Positions 33,483-42,055 of a DNA stretch of 42,055 bases are shown one piece after another. The stretch is from an uncultured Bacilli bacterium (lineage in GTDB: Bacteria; Bacillota_I; Bacilli_A; RF39; UBA660): contig CANRKU010000009.1 in assembly GCA_947631295.1 (NCBI GenBank), positions 1-42,055 on the forward strand, in the 5' to 3' direction. Both the position numbers and the translations under genes were made by a program. How positions within the stretch are numbered: position 1 is the stretch's first letter; each line of letters starts with the position of its first letter. The notes under the pieces are model-generated. The model was not told where the DNA came from, ran no database searches, and was given only the letters and a program-made list of their open reading frames with translations.

Positions 33483-35123
33483 ATGGATATTATAAAAGCA
33501 AGACAAGAGCTTTTAATGGGAAAAACCATTTATGATATGGAGTTAAAAGTTGCCGATTATGGTAGAGTTTCTACTGATAAAGATGATCAATTAAACTCAT
33601 TAGAAAATCAAATACATTATTTTAGTGATATGATAGCAGGAGTAAAAAAATGGACACATGTAAAAAGTTATGCTGATGAAGGAATTAGTGGGACGCAGGT
33701 ATATAAACGGGAACAGTTCCTTAAAATGATAGAAGACGCAAAGGATGGAAAAATTGATTTAATCCTTACCAAAGAAGTTTCACGTTTTGCTCGTAATACG
33801 GTAGATAGTATTGAATATACAGAACTTCTCTTACAATATGGGGTGATAGTTTTTTTTATATCGGATAATATTAATACGATTTATCCTGATAGTGAATTTC
33901 GACTCACTTTAATGGCATCTATGGCACAAGATGAGGTTAGAAAATTATCAGAAAGAGTTAAATTTGGTATCAAAAGAAGTATTCATGATGGAAAATTAGG
34001 TGGAGGATCTTTAACAGGGTATCATAAAAAAGATGGAAAACTTGTTATTAATGAACAAGAAGCTCCTATTGTTCAAATGCTGTTTTCACTTTATGCAACC
34101 GGAGAATATGGATTTCAGAAAATAGGTGAAATGTTATCAGAACATGGTTATTATACAAGAAAAGGAAAAGTATTTAGTGATACTACTTTAAAAAAAATGT
34201 TAAAAAATCCTAGATATAAGGGCTATTATACAGCTAATTTAAGTACTGTAGAAAATTATAAGACACATAAGAAAAAGAAAAATCCCAAAGAAGAATGGAT
34301 TGTCTATAAAGATGAAAAAGGATTTGTTCCTGCTATTATCTCAGAAGAACTTTGGGATAAAGCAAATAAAATATATGATGAAAGAAATTCCAAATGGAAT
34401 AAAAATGTAGTAAATAAAGAGTTTTATTTAGAAAATAGAGGTTATACATCCAAATTATTTTGTAAAGAACATCATAGTACGTTTATTAGATATGCATCCG
34501 GTAAAAGAAAAGCTAATCCTGTTTGGCAATGCAATGAATATTTAAGACATGGACTTGATGGATGTAGAACTCCTATATTATATGAAAGTATTTTAAATCA
34601 AGTTTTTACCAATGTAATAGAAAAAATTTTTTGCAATCAGGATGAACTATTTGATCAAATTATGAGTGATTATAAAAATATTCTGAAAGAAAGTCATGCT
34701 AATATTGATGTTTCTAGTGTGAATGAGAAAATACAAGAACAATTGAATTTTAAAGATAAGTTACTGGATATGTCATTAAGAGGAATGATTTGTGATGAAG
34801 AATTTAAAATAAAGAATAGTAAAATAGATCAGGAAATTAAAACTTTAAAATTATCACTTGCGAAAATGGAAATTCAAATGAATTCCATAGAGTATTATGA
34901 AAAAATGATTCAGGCGATTGCTGATTATGTTAAGTTACAGATGAATGTTCAACAAAATATCAAAAAATATTTTCATTTATTTATTGATCAAGTGATTGTT
35001 AGCAAAATAAATCATGATCGAAAACAGATTCAATTAGAAATACTTTTTTCTTTTCATCATCCTAATGAAATCGTAAAACTTGATATGCGCAATAGTAGTA
35101 AAATAGAGAAAATAGTAAATTAA
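33483..35123 (+). CDS. Large serine recombinase
   Basis: The 546-residue protein has an N-terminal resolvase domain with the catalytic serine in DYGRVSTDKDDQ (Ser30), then EGISGT, KEVSRFARNTVD and ISDNINT. The Recombinase domain follows (GYHKKDGKLVINEQEAPIV, GEMLSEHGYYTRKGKVF), then a zinc ribbon (LFCKEH, later WQCNEY and DGCRTP) and a coiled coil. This is the class of SpoIVCA, SprA and phage integrases such as TP901. It cuts both att sites with a two-base stagger. The gene ends 57 bp before the right core. SpoIVCA, which removes skin from sigK, is the functional analogue. All catalytic motifs are intact. Confidence 0.93.
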   Translation: MDIIKARQELLMGKTIYDMELKVADYGRVSTDKDDQLNSLENQIHYFSDMIAGVKKWTHVKSYADEGISGTQVYKREQFLKMIEDAKDGKIDLILTKEVSRFARNTVDSIEYTELLLQYGVIVFFISDNINTIYPDSEFRLTLMASMAQDEVRKLSERVKFGIKRSIHDGKLGGGSLTGYHKKDGKLVINEQEAPIVQMLFSLYATGEYGFQKIGEMLSEHGYYTRKGKVFSDTTLKKMLKNPRYKGYYTANLSTVENYKTHKKKKNPKEEWIVYKDEKGFVPAIISEELWDKANKIYDERNSKWNKNVVNKEFYLENRGYTSKLFCKEHHSTFIRYASGKRKANPVWQCNEYLRHGLDGCRTPILYESILNQVFTNVIEKIFCNQDELFDQIMSDYKNILKESHANIDVSSVNEKIQEQLNFKDKLLDMSLRGMICDEEFKIKNSKIDQEIKTLKLSLAKMEIQMNSIEYYEKMIQAIADYVKLQMNVQQNIKKYFHLFIDQVIVSKINHDRKQIQLEILFSFHHPNEIVKLDMRNSSKIEKIVN

Positions 35124-35146
35124 ATTGTCTTTTGACAATGATTTTT
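35124..35146 (+). terminator. Terminator of the recombinase gene
   Basis: ATTGTC (35124-35129), loop TTTT, GACAAT (35134-35139), then GATTTTTT. Confidence 0.6.
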
Positions 35147-35154
35147 TATGGCAG

Positions 35155-35200
35155 AAGTATCTCTTGCTTACACCCCAGCAACCCAGGGTTTGTAAAGTTA
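35155..35200. other. Right junction of the element (attR)
   Basis: The AACC core is 35180-35183 within AACCCAGGGTT, a palindrome like that of attL (AACCTAAGGTT). The element side has GTATCTCTTGCT (35158-35169). The spoVD sequence resumes with CAGGGTTTGTAAAG. Confidence 0.8.
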
Positions 35201-36046
35201 GGACAGATGCTCGGAAAAGAAAAATTGTTTTCTTATTTAGATTTATTTGGCTTTGGTTCCAAAACAGGAATTGATTTAAATGGTGAAGGAACAGGTATCA
35301 TTTTTCCTTTAGAAAAAGTAGGGGAATTGGAACTTGTTACTACTGCTTTTGGTCAAGGAGTTAGTGTAACACCTATACAACAAGTAACAGCGGTATCTTC
35401 CATTGTAAATGGTGGAAAATTATATCAACCTTATGTAGTGAAAAGTTTATTAGAACCAGAAACCAATACAGTCATTCAGGAAAATAAACCCGTTCTTGTT
35501 AGAAATACCATTTCTGAATCTACTAGTGAAAAAATGAGAAGAGCTTTGGAAAGTGTCGTTGCTTTAGGGGGAGGAAAAGCTGCTTATATTGACGGATATC
35601 GAATAGGTGGAAAAACAGGAACCGCACAAAAGGTAGAAAATGGTAAATATTTAGTAGGAAATTATATTATGAGTTTTATGTCTGTTGTGCCTTCTAATAA
35701 TCCTCAAGCTGTTTTATATATTGCACTGGATAATCCTAAAAATACAGCATTGCTTTCCAGTTATACAACGACGCCTATTGCTAGACGAATTCTATTAGAT
35801 ATTATTGATGCTTTAAATATTCCAAAACAAGAAGGACAGTTAGAAAAAGATTATACTTGGGAAGATAAAATTTATTATGAAGTTCCGAATGTAGAAGGAT
35901 GGGATTTAAAAGATGCTAAAAAAATTCTAACTAATTGGAAACTAGAATATGTTGGTAGTGGTGATAAAATCATTACGCAAAGTCCTAAGGCAGGAGAAAG
36001 ATTAGCAGCTGATGAAACTATTGTCTTATTATTAGGAGAGGAATAA
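35183..36046 (+). pseudogene. spoVD: spoVD, 3' segment (class B PBP split by the element)
   Basis: This segment continues the transpeptidase right after the SCN motif: PGFVKLGQMLGKEKLF, TGIDLNGEGTGIIFPLEKVG, TTAFGQGVSVTPIQQV and the KTG box GGKTGTAQK. It ends with one PASTA domain (VPNVEGWDLKDAKK, then SPKAGERLAADETIVLLL). A single PASTA domain fits SpoVD; FtsI-type PbpB often has two. In the present arrangement there is no proper start: the frame extends back to a TTG at 35132 without a Shine-Dalgarno site. After excision, codon CCA (35183-35185) follows AAC of the 5' half exactly. All residues look functional, so this is a reversible interruption rather than decay. Confidence 0.93.
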
Positions 36047-36068
36047 AACACTTTTGTGTTTTTTTTCT
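36045..36068 (+). terminator. Terminator of spoVD
   Basis: AAAACAC (36045-36051), TTTT loop, GTGTTTT (36056-36062), then T. Confidence 0.75.
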
Positions 36069-36075
36069 TTTGGTA

Positions 36076-36104
36076 TTGACAACTATAAAAATTGGTATTA
36101 TGAT
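36076..36104 (+). promoter_or_regulatory. SigA promoter of the ytr-like operon
   Basis: TTGACA (36076-36081), a 17-nt spacer, TATGAT (36099-36104). Confidence 0.8.
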
Positions 36105-36114
36105 TAAAATGTAA

Positions 36115-36137
36115 TTGTACTATTACAAGTAGTACAA
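36115..36137. promoter_or_regulatory. Palindromic operator for the GntR/YtrA regulator
   Basis: TTGTACTA (36115-36122), a 7-nt centre, TAGTACAA (36130-36137). The perfect dyad lies at about +5 to +27 of the predicted transcript, suited to repression by the GntR protein encoded at 38999-39364. Confidence 0.7.
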
Positions 36138-36161
36138 TAATAAAAATTTATGGAGGTTTGT

Positions 36162-37067
36162 ATGATTGAAATTAAAAACATTTCCAAGAAATTTGATGAC
36201 TTTCAAGTTCTAGACAATTTAAACTGCACGATTAAAGATCATTGTATTTATGGCTTGGTAGGAGCTAATGGTAGTGGAAAAAGTACTTTGCTTCGATTAA
36301 TTAATGGTATTTTTAAGCAAGATCAAGGAGAAATCTTAATAGATGGAAAACCTTCTTTTGATCAAGAAGAAATTAAACAAAAAATTGCTTTTGTACCAGA
36401 TGATTTATACTTTTACCAAGCTTATTCACTAAGTGATATGGCATCTGTTTATGAAGCAATGTATCATCAGTTTGATAGGTCATATTTATTTGATTTAGCT
36501 AGTAAATTAAAATTAAATGTAAAGGCTAAAATCAGTAGTTTTTCTAAAGGAATGAAAAGGCAATGTGCATTAATACTTGCTTTGGCAACGAGAGCAAAAT
36601 ATCTTTTCTTTGATGAAACATTTGATGGCTTAGATCCTGTTATTCGTAACTTTTTCAAAAAACAATTAGCAAAACAAATGGAAGAAGATCAATCTACGAT
36701 TATTATGACTAGTCATAATTTAAGAGAATTGGAAGATATTTGTGATAATTTAGGTCTATTATATAAAGGTGGTATTTTATTTGAAAGCGATATTGATTCT
36801 ATTAAGACCAATATGCATAAAGTACAAATATCATTAAAAGATGAAGAATTTAACATAGATACTTTTACTGATATTGGAATCAAAGTAATGTCTTTTAAAA
36901 AAGTAGGTAGTGTTGCTAGTATGATTATTGATGATTCTAAAAATAATGCAAGAGGAAAATTAGAAAAATTAAAACCACTAATTTTAGATTTTTTACCTCT
37001 TACTTTAGAAGAAGTATTTATCTATGAAATGGAGGCGTTAGGATATGAATTTAATGAAATTCTTTAA
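36162..37067 (+). CDS. YtrB-like ABC transporter ATPase
   Basis: The 301-residue ATPase has Walker A GANGSGKST, a degenerate signature FSKGMKRQ, Walker B YLFFDETFDGLDP and the H-loop TSHN. The FSKGMKRQ signature is typical of YtrB-like ATPases that serve antibiotic-stress operons under a GntR repressor. ATG 36162 is preferred over 36150, which sits on the GGAGG. It overlaps the permease gene by 23 bases and is first in the operon, just after promoter and operator. In B. subtilis the ytr operon responds to antibiotics that bind peptidoglycan precursors. Confidence 0.85.
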   Translation: MIEIKNISKKFDDFQVLDNLNCTIKDHCIYGLVGANGSGKSTLLRLINGIFKQDQGEILIDGKPSFDQEEIKQKIAFVPDDLYFYQAYSLSDMASVYEAMYHQFDRSYLFDLASKLKLNVKAKISSFSKGMKRQCALILALATRAKYLFFDETFDGLDPVIRNFFKKQLAKQMEEDQSTIIMTSHNLRELEDICDNLGLLYKGGILFESDIDSIKTNMHKVQISLKDEEFNIDTFTDIGIKVMSFKKVGSVASMIIDDSKNNARGKLEKLKPLILDFLPLTLEEVFIYEMEALGYEFNEIL

Positions 37068-39012
37068 TTATCGTTATATGATTCAAAATTTGAAAAAATC
37101 TAAATCTATTTTAGCTTTCTTTTTAGGAATTTTTCCCGTTATTAGTATCTTATCTTTTTTAGCCATTATTAACACCAATTCTTTAGCAAATGCTAATTTA
37201 GAAATGATCTCCATTATTCATTTTATTGGAATATATGTGATACCAATTATCTTATCATTTTGTTTATTTGGTTTTGTCTATAAGAAAAAAAGTGTTGATT
37301 TTGCCTTATCGATGCCAATTTCTCGTAGAACCATCTTTACAACAAATACTATCACCGGAATCTTATTACTTATTCTTATGGTTTTCTTATGTGCAATTAG
37401 TATTTTTATTACATCTTTATTTACCCCTGTTATTTTACCTTTTCGAATGATTCTTGATTATCTATTCATTTGGGGCTCAACTTACATTTTTGTTTTTATT
37501 CTTACCAATATAGCGATGAGTGTTTCTGGTAATCGTATTACTCAATTTGTTGTTACAATGTTATTATTATTTTTTCTACCTTTTTTCATCGATTCTTGCC
37601 ATTTTCCCAATATTTTAGATATTTCCTATAGCGATTTATCTATTTGTTTTGATATCAATATCATGAATGGTACTTGTATTTATACTACTCCTTCTCATGT
37701 TTCTAATTTTACTTTACCATATAATATTATTCGTTCTTTTTTGGTATCATGGAAATCTTTATATAATATTGTTTCTATTTTTAAAATGTTGGTAATAGCA
37801 ATTATTGGTTTTATCATTGGAAAAAAATTATTTTTAAAACGTAAAATGGAAATAAATGAAACTAGTTTTCAAAATCTAAAAACACATAATATTGTAAAAG
37901 CATTTACGATGTTTCCTATTGTTATGATAATTAGTACCTTTATTACCAATGATAGTATGAATTTGTTAGGTGCTATTATTTCCTTAGTGATTCTTCTTAG
38001 CTATTATCTTATTTATGATTTTATTACAAGACATTCTCTTGCTAATTTGAAGAAAACAGGGATTCATTTTGTGGTTACGCTTCTCATTTTATTTCCAGTT
38101 TGTATTATTATCACAAATCAAGAAAGTCATTCTTATACAAAATCTATATCGATAACAGATATTGATGAAATCAGTAATTACAAACTCTCTTTATATCATA
38201 ATAATTATTCTTCATTTGATTATGTTTTAGTAACCGATAAAAATATGATTCAAATGATTAGCGATAGTTTGAATCATTTTGACGAAGCTGTCAACGATCA
38301 AGAAATAGAAGAATCTATATATCGAGAAATCATTGTTACCATTGATCATCATGAGTATTTATTACATGGAAGATTTTTAAAAGAAGATTATGATAAAATC
38401 CAAGATGCTATACAAAAACAAACCAATCAAAAGACAAACACTTTATTAGATGGAAATGCTGTTTATGCTTTGGGAGTGGAAGAAAATTATCTAACTCATT
38501 ATACAAATGATCAAAAGATTTTAGCAGAGGCTAAAAAGGTTATTCGTAATCATGCTACTAAAAAAGAAGAGTATAAAGCTTGTTATAATTTAGTTTTATA
38601 TGCTTATCAAGATGGTGTTATTTCTTCTTATTCCATCGATAGTTGTAGTTCTGATATTTTAAATGATTATGTAAATCAGGTATTAATATCTGAAAATAAA
38701 AAGATTTATGAAAAAATAAAAAATGTAAATTATCATAGTCCTGCTAGAGCTACTATGTCTATCGCATTACTTACAGAACCCAAAACAGATATGTTATCAG
38801 TTGATACTGAAAGTTTTAGGCAAAGATTTTATGGAAGATTAAAACTCATTTATCGTTTTATGCAACAGCATGCCAAAGATTCTTTTTCTACTAGTGAAGA
38901 TTATATTTCTTTTGGCGGATATTATGATGGAAAGAAATTTATTTTTCATACCAATCAAATCGAAGAATTTGTTCAATTAATTGAAGAGGATGATTCTTAT
39001 GATTTTGATTAA
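37045..39012 (+). CDS. ABC transporter permease with large extra-membrane domain (YtrC/D-like)
   Basis: The 655-residue protein has about six helices in residues 20-265 (SILAFFLGIFPVISILSFLA, IIPI and later), then more at ~290-355 (LLGAIISLVILLSYYLIY, FVVTLLILFPVCIII). The C-terminal ~290 residues are soluble (YVLVTDKNMIQMISDSLNHF, YLLHGRFLKEDYDKIQDAI), probably outside. No ATP motif, so it depends on the ATPase it overlaps. The architecture fits the DUF6449-type permeases next to YtrA-family regulators. Substrate unknown. Confidence 0.75.
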   Translation: MNLMKFFNYRYMIQNLKKSKSILAFFLGIFPVISILSFLAIINTNSLANANLEMISIIHFIGIYVIPIILSFCLFGFVYKKKSVDFALSMPISRRTIFTTNTITGILLLILMVFLCAISIFITSLFTPVILPFRMILDYLFIWGSTYIFVFILTNIAMSVSGNRITQFVVTMLLLFFLPFFIDSCHFPNILDISYSDLSICFDINIMNGTCIYTTPSHVSNFTLPYNIIRSFLVSWKSLYNIVSIFKMLVIAIIGFIIGKKLFLKRKMEINETSFQNLKTHNIVKAFTMFPIVMIISTFITNDSMNLLGAIISLVILLSYYLIYDFITRHSLANLKKTGIHFVVTLLILFPVCIIITNQESHSYTKSISITDIDEISNYKLSLYHNNYSSFDYVLVTDKNMIQMISDSLNHFDEAVNDQEIEESIYREIIVTIDHHEYLLHGRFLKEDYDKIQDAIQKQTNQKTNTLLDGNAVYALGVEENYLTHYTNDQKILAEAKKVIRNHATKKEEYKACYNLVLYAYQDGVISSYSIDSCSSDILNDYVNQVLISENKKIYEKIKNVNYHSPARATMSIALLTEPKTDMLSVDTESFRQRFYGRLKLIYRFMQQHAKDSFSTSEDYISFGGYYDGKKFIFHTNQIEEFVQLIEEDDSYDFD

Positions 39013-39364
39013 TTTAGATTATCAGGGAAGACTTCCTATTTATGAACAAATCGTATCCACAATCGAAAGATATGTAGCGTTAGGTATCTTAAAACCAGAA
39101 GAACAGATTCCTTCTATTCGTGAACTTGCCTCTAATTTAGGAATTAATCCTAATACTGTAAAAAAAGCTTATGATATTTTGGAAAATAAAAAAGTCATTA
39201 CTTCATATTCTACGAAGGGTACGTTTATTTCTAAACAAATTGATAAAGTTTTAGAAAATAGAAGAAAAGAGGAAATGGAAAAATTAAAAGAAGAAGTACA
39301 ACTTTTGATGCATCTTGGTGTAGAGAAAAAAGAGATTATCAAAGTAATTAATGAAGGAGACTAA
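38999..39364 (+). CDS. GntR-family (YtrA-type) transcriptional repressor
   Basis: The 121-residue protein has a GntR winged helix (PIYEQIVSTIERYVALGIL, IPSIRELASNLGINPNTVKK, YDILENKKVITSYSTKGTF) and a short C-terminal helical dimerisation part, as in the YtrA subfamily, which lacks the usual large ligand domain. ATG 38999 is chosen over 38981 by spacing to GAAGAGG and by where homology begins. It overlaps the permease gene by 14 bases. The operator at 36115-36137 is its likely target. YtrA-type repressors release DNA under cell-wall antibiotic stress. Confidence 0.85.
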   Translation: MILINLDYQGRLPIYEQIVSTIERYVALGILKPEEQIPSIRELASNLGINPNTVKKAYDILENKKVITSYSTKGTFISKQIDKVLENRRKEEMEKLKEEVQLLMHLGVEKKEIIKVINEGD

Positions 39365-39366
39365 AA

Positions 39367-41922
39367 ATGATTGAATTAAAAAATATATCGAAAACCTATC
39401 AATCTAAAAAAGGTGGAATTACTCATGCTTTAAATGATGTTTCTTTAAAATTTGATTCGAAAGGTATGACCTTCATTTTAGGAAAAAGTGGAAGTGGAAA
39501 AAGTACTTTATTGAATATATTAGGTGGCTTAGATCAATATGATAGTGGCGATATGATTGTTTTTGGAAAAAGTAGTAAAAATTTTTCTAGTCGTGATTTT
39601 GATTCATATCGTAATACTTATATAGGATTTGTTTTTCAAGAATATAATATTTTAGAAGATTATAATGTTTATGAAAACATCATTTTAGCTCTACAGCTTC
39701 AGCAAAAAAAAGTAGATGAAGAGAAAATAGATGAACTTCTAAAAAAATTGGAATTACTAGATTTAAAGAAAAGAAAAGTAAATGAGTTATCAGGAGGACA
39801 AAAACAAAGGGTAGCTATTGCTCGTGCTCTTATTAAAAATCCTAAAATTATTTTGGCTGATGAACCTACGGGAAATTTGGACAGTAAAACAAGTCAACAA
39901 GTGATGAAGCTTTTGAAAGAAATTAGTCAGGAAAAATTAGTAATCGTAGTATCTCATGATGAAGAAAGTGCTACTACTTATGGAGATCGTATTATTCGAA
40001 TTAAGGATGGTGAGGTTGAGGATGATACCAATTCTGATATTGAATTAGTTTCTTCTTCTTATCAAGTTATTTCCTCAAAATTACCATGGCTTGAAAGTTT
40101 AAAATTAGGTTTTGGTAGTTTAAGACATAAAAAAATAAAATTAGTCTTTACTATTATTCTGACTGTTTTTGCTTTATTATTTTTAAGTATTACCGATACT
40201 TTAGCAAGTTATAATGTTAATTTAGCTCATGCTAAGTTATTAGTAGATCAGGAAGAAAAATTTGTTCAAATTCAAAAATATAGAATCCATAAAGATGATT
40301 ATGCTTATCGAGAACAATTAATATTAAAACAAGATGATGTGAATCAGATTACTAAAAACTTGAAAAAAGATTATCATTTTATTTATCGTTTGAGTAGTGA
40401 TTTCCGTTACCAAAATATTTATAATGTATTACATATTTCTAGTGAATATGATAGCTATTATTATGGAAATGGTTCTTTCGATATGGAATTAGTAGAAATG
40501 AATTCTTTTGAAGATTTAAAAAATGATTCTTTGATTGGTAATTATCCTACTAAAACAGATGAGATTATTATTTCTAATGTAGTAGCTAATCTGATTATGG
40601 AAAAAGGAATTACTCCTTATCAAAAAGATACTATTTATTTTCCAAAAAATTATCAAGAACTTTTAAATTGTGATTTTGATTTTTATTTTGGAAGTGCTGG
40701 TAAAGTTAAAATTGTAGGAATTATTGATTATGATTTATCTTCTTATCAAGAAGTATTAAACAAGCAAAAGAATAAGAAGAATTTAACTACCAAAGAAAAT
40801 TATATTTTAATAGAATATTATAAGAAATTAAATAATATCTATAATAAGATTTATGCAAAAGAAGGATTTATAAAAGATTTAAAAATAGAAGATTACTTAC
40901 CACTAGATCAAAATTATAGTTATCAAGTAAAATCCTCTGAAAATTTAATTTGGCAAGAGGGGCTTTATATAGAACCAAGTATTATTCATGATTCTATTAC
41001 TTACTTTGATGGAAAAAATTGGGTTGTTACTTCTTCTTTAAAGGAAAATGAAATTCTTTTAAATGTAGAACAACTGATTCATTTTGATATTAGTGATTAT
41101 CGAGAAAAACTTACGAATTATATTAATCAGAATTTAGGTAAATCGCAAATTGAATTAGAAAAAGAATTCTTTGCGGATTATGTTAAAAATTTAGATATTA
41201 TTGGTCATGAAGTTGATCTTGAAATTGATGAATATGGAAATTCTAATTTGGATTCTAAAACAACTCGTACTGATATCAAAAATTTAAAAGTAATTGGATT
41301 AGTTGGATTAATTAGTGATAATCAAGAATATTATTATGTACCTTCTTATTTATCTAGTTATCAGATGAATCCTACTCCTATGACCGGAGTTTTGGTTTAT
41401 GAAGATAATCAAAAGGATTTTTATCATTTAATGAATACATTTTCTTATCATGATACGTTATCAGCTACTAGTACTTTTAGTGATGATGTTAATAGTATTC
41501 TACAAACGATTAGTGTTTTAAAGAAAATTGCTTTTTATGTTGCTATTGTATTTATTGTATTTACTATTATTTTGATTACAAGTTTTATGTTTTCTAGTAT
41601 TAGTTATCGTAAAAAAGAAATTGGAATTTTAAGAGGACTAGGAGCTAAAAGCTCAGATGTTATGAAGATTTTTTTGTGGGAGGGAATCCTTTTAGCTGGT
41701 ATTTCTTTTCTACTTGCTTCTATTATTTTAGTAGGTGTGACAAACTTATTAAATAGTATAATTATGTCAGGTATGAGTTTAATTTTAACACCGTTTATTT
41801 TAACACCAAGACAATTTATTATTATTTTATTACTAGTATATAGTATTGTGTTTATTGCTAGTGTACTTCCTATTTTGAAAATAGCTAAATTAAAACCAAT
41901 TGATGCGATTTTGAAAAGATAA
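39367..41922 (+). CDS. ABC transporter, fused ATPase-permease (MacB-like)
   Basis: Residues 1-~225 form an ABC ATPase of the LolD/MacB type (Walker A GKSGSGKST, LSGGQKQRVA, Walker B IILADEPTGNLDS, VSHDEE). One helix lies at ~253-275 (IILTVFALLFLSITDTL), then a ~460-residue external domain, then three helices (YVAIVFIVFTIILITSFMF, ILLAGISFLLASIILVG, FIIILLLVYSIVFIASVL). It is last in the ytr-like operon, with AAGGAG three to nine bases from the ATG and only 2 bp after the regulator gene. It corresponds to the ytrE/ytrF pair in one chain. Likely role is cell-envelope stress resistance. Confidence 0.85.
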   Translation: MIELKNISKTYQSKKGGITHALNDVSLKFDSKGMTFILGKSGSGKSTLLNILGGLDQYDSGDMIVFGKSSKNFSSRDFDSYRNTYIGFVFQEYNILEDYNVYENIILALQLQQKKVDEEKIDELLKKLELLDLKKRKVNELSGGQKQRVAIARALIKNPKIILADEPTGNLDSKTSQQVMKLLKEISQEKLVIVVSHDEESATTYGDRIIRIKDGEVEDDTNSDIELVSSSYQVISSKLPWLESLKLGFGSLRHKKIKLVFTIILTVFALLFLSITDTLASYNVNLAHAKLLVDQEEKFVQIQKYRIHKDDYAYREQLILKQDDVNQITKNLKKDYHFIYRLSSDFRYQNIYNVLHISSEYDSYYYGNGSFDMELVEMNSFEDLKNDSLIGNYPTKTDEIIISNVVANLIMEKGITPYQKDTIYFPKNYQELLNCDFDFYFGSAGKVKIVGIIDYDLSSYQEVLNKQKNKKNLTTKENYILIEYYKKLNNIYNKIYAKEGFIKDLKIEDYLPLDQNYSYQVKSSENLIWQEGLYIEPSIIHDSITYFDGKNWVVTSSLKENEILLNVEQLIHFDISDYREKLTNYINQNLGKSQIELEKEFFADYVKNLDIIGHEVDLEIDEYGNSNLDSKTTRTDIKNLKVIGLVGLISDNQEYYYVPSYLSSYQMNPTPMTGVLVYEDNQKDFYHLMNTFSYHDTLSATSTFSDDVNSILQTISVLKKIAFYVAIVFIVFTIILITSFMFSSISYRKKEIGILRGLGAKSSDVMKIFLWEGILLAGISFLLASIILVGVTNLLNSIIMSGMSLILTPFILTPRQFIIILLLVYSIVFIASVLPILKIAKLKPIDAILKR

Positions 41923-41931
41923 ATTTAATCA

Positions 41932-41960
41932 AAGAAGATATTACATGATCTTCTTTTTTT
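41932..41960 (+). terminator. Terminator of the ytr-like operon
   Basis: AAGAAGAT (41932-41939) pairs with ATCTTCTT (41948-41955), followed by T. The remaining ~95 bases to the window end hold no gene. Confidence 0.8.
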
Positions 41961-42055
41961 GTTTAACTAAAAGTAAAAACGTTAAATTTAGAGATAACTT
42001 ACCGGTAATAAGGGAATTACCCATATTTTTTTTAACTTACCGTAAAATAAGGAAA

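Larger units (their letters stand above)
14221..35183 (+). mobile_element. Serine-recombinase intervening element in spoVD (~20.96 kb)
   Basis: The two halves of spoVD flank this stretch, and a large serine recombinase gene ends ~57 bp from the right core. AACC occurs at both ends (14221-14224 and 35180-35183), and deletion of 20,959 bp restores the frame exactly. No phage structural, packaging or conjugation genes are present, so it is not an evident prophage or ICE. The cargo is an ABC-transporter unit, a possible defence unit, a type I toxin-antitoxin, a collagen-like spore protein and a small protein next to the recombinase. Its coding density and AT content are high, especially from 14.5 to 31 kb. 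Similar elements interrupt sigK (skin) and spsM (SPbeta) and leave during sporulation. Confidence 0.9.

Noticed and set aside
14221-35183. Reading the element as a complete prophage or conjugative element
   Set aside because: No capsid, tail, terminase, lysis, relaxase or type IV secretion genes can be seen.

Overview
The window is low-GC, standard-code (TGA is used as a stop) Bacillota DNA. The infC-rpmI-rplT and rpsB-tsf-frr blocks, a spoVD-type sporulation transpeptidase, a BclA-like collagen protein and a YtrABC-like operon suggest a spore-forming member of the Bacilli/Erysipelotrichia side, perhaps an uncultured gut lineage. The taxon is an inference from gene content only. Every gene but one is on the + strand; the exception is a 25-residue membrane peptide.

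Layout: (1) 1-9032, cell-surface genes: a glycine-rich surface protein open at the left edge, a PMT-like protein glycosyltransferase, an Smr-domain protein, and two large membrane-anchored proteins, one with a Ser/Thr/Pro repeat. (2) 9036-13133, translation genes: an L20-type leader, infC (apparently starting at AUA), rpmI, rplT, rpsB, tsf, frr. L20 and S2 carry nearly the same C-terminal Rho_N-like domain. (3) 13177-14224 and 35183-36046, the two halves of one class B penicillin-binding protein (spoVD), split at its catalytic S-x-N motif. (4) 14221-35183, the intervening element of about 21 kb, ending in a large serine recombinase next to the right junction. (5) 36076-41960, a Ytr-like ABC transporter operon with a GntR regulator and a palindromic operator.

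The element is the centre of interest. Removing 20,959 bp between the two AACC cores restores an intact spoVD frame of 636 codons with the expected NSCN-PGF motif. This looks like the sigK/skin and spsM/SPbeta class of intervening elements, which are excised during sporulation. Its cargo lies in two tandem units with the same borders: a 34-bp repeat (B) at the left and a ~60-bp hairpin repeat (A) at the right, ordered B-unit1-A-B-unit2-A. Unit 1 has two lipoproteins, a membrane-anchored XRE regulator and a pair of fused ABC ATPase-permeases. Unit 2 has a winged-helix protein and a tight seven-gene operon: a KOW-domain protein, two DnaB-like proteins with ruined Walker A motifs, a shortened PolC-type polymerase with intact palm aspartates, an orphan protein, an RNase J-like beta-CASP nuclease and a PD-(D/E)xK-like protein. 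I do not recognise this gene set as a named system. A replisome-derived defence system is the best guess. The unit ends with a type I toxin-antitoxin locus. The rest of the element holds the spore-surface collagen protein, a small possible directionality factor and the recombinase.
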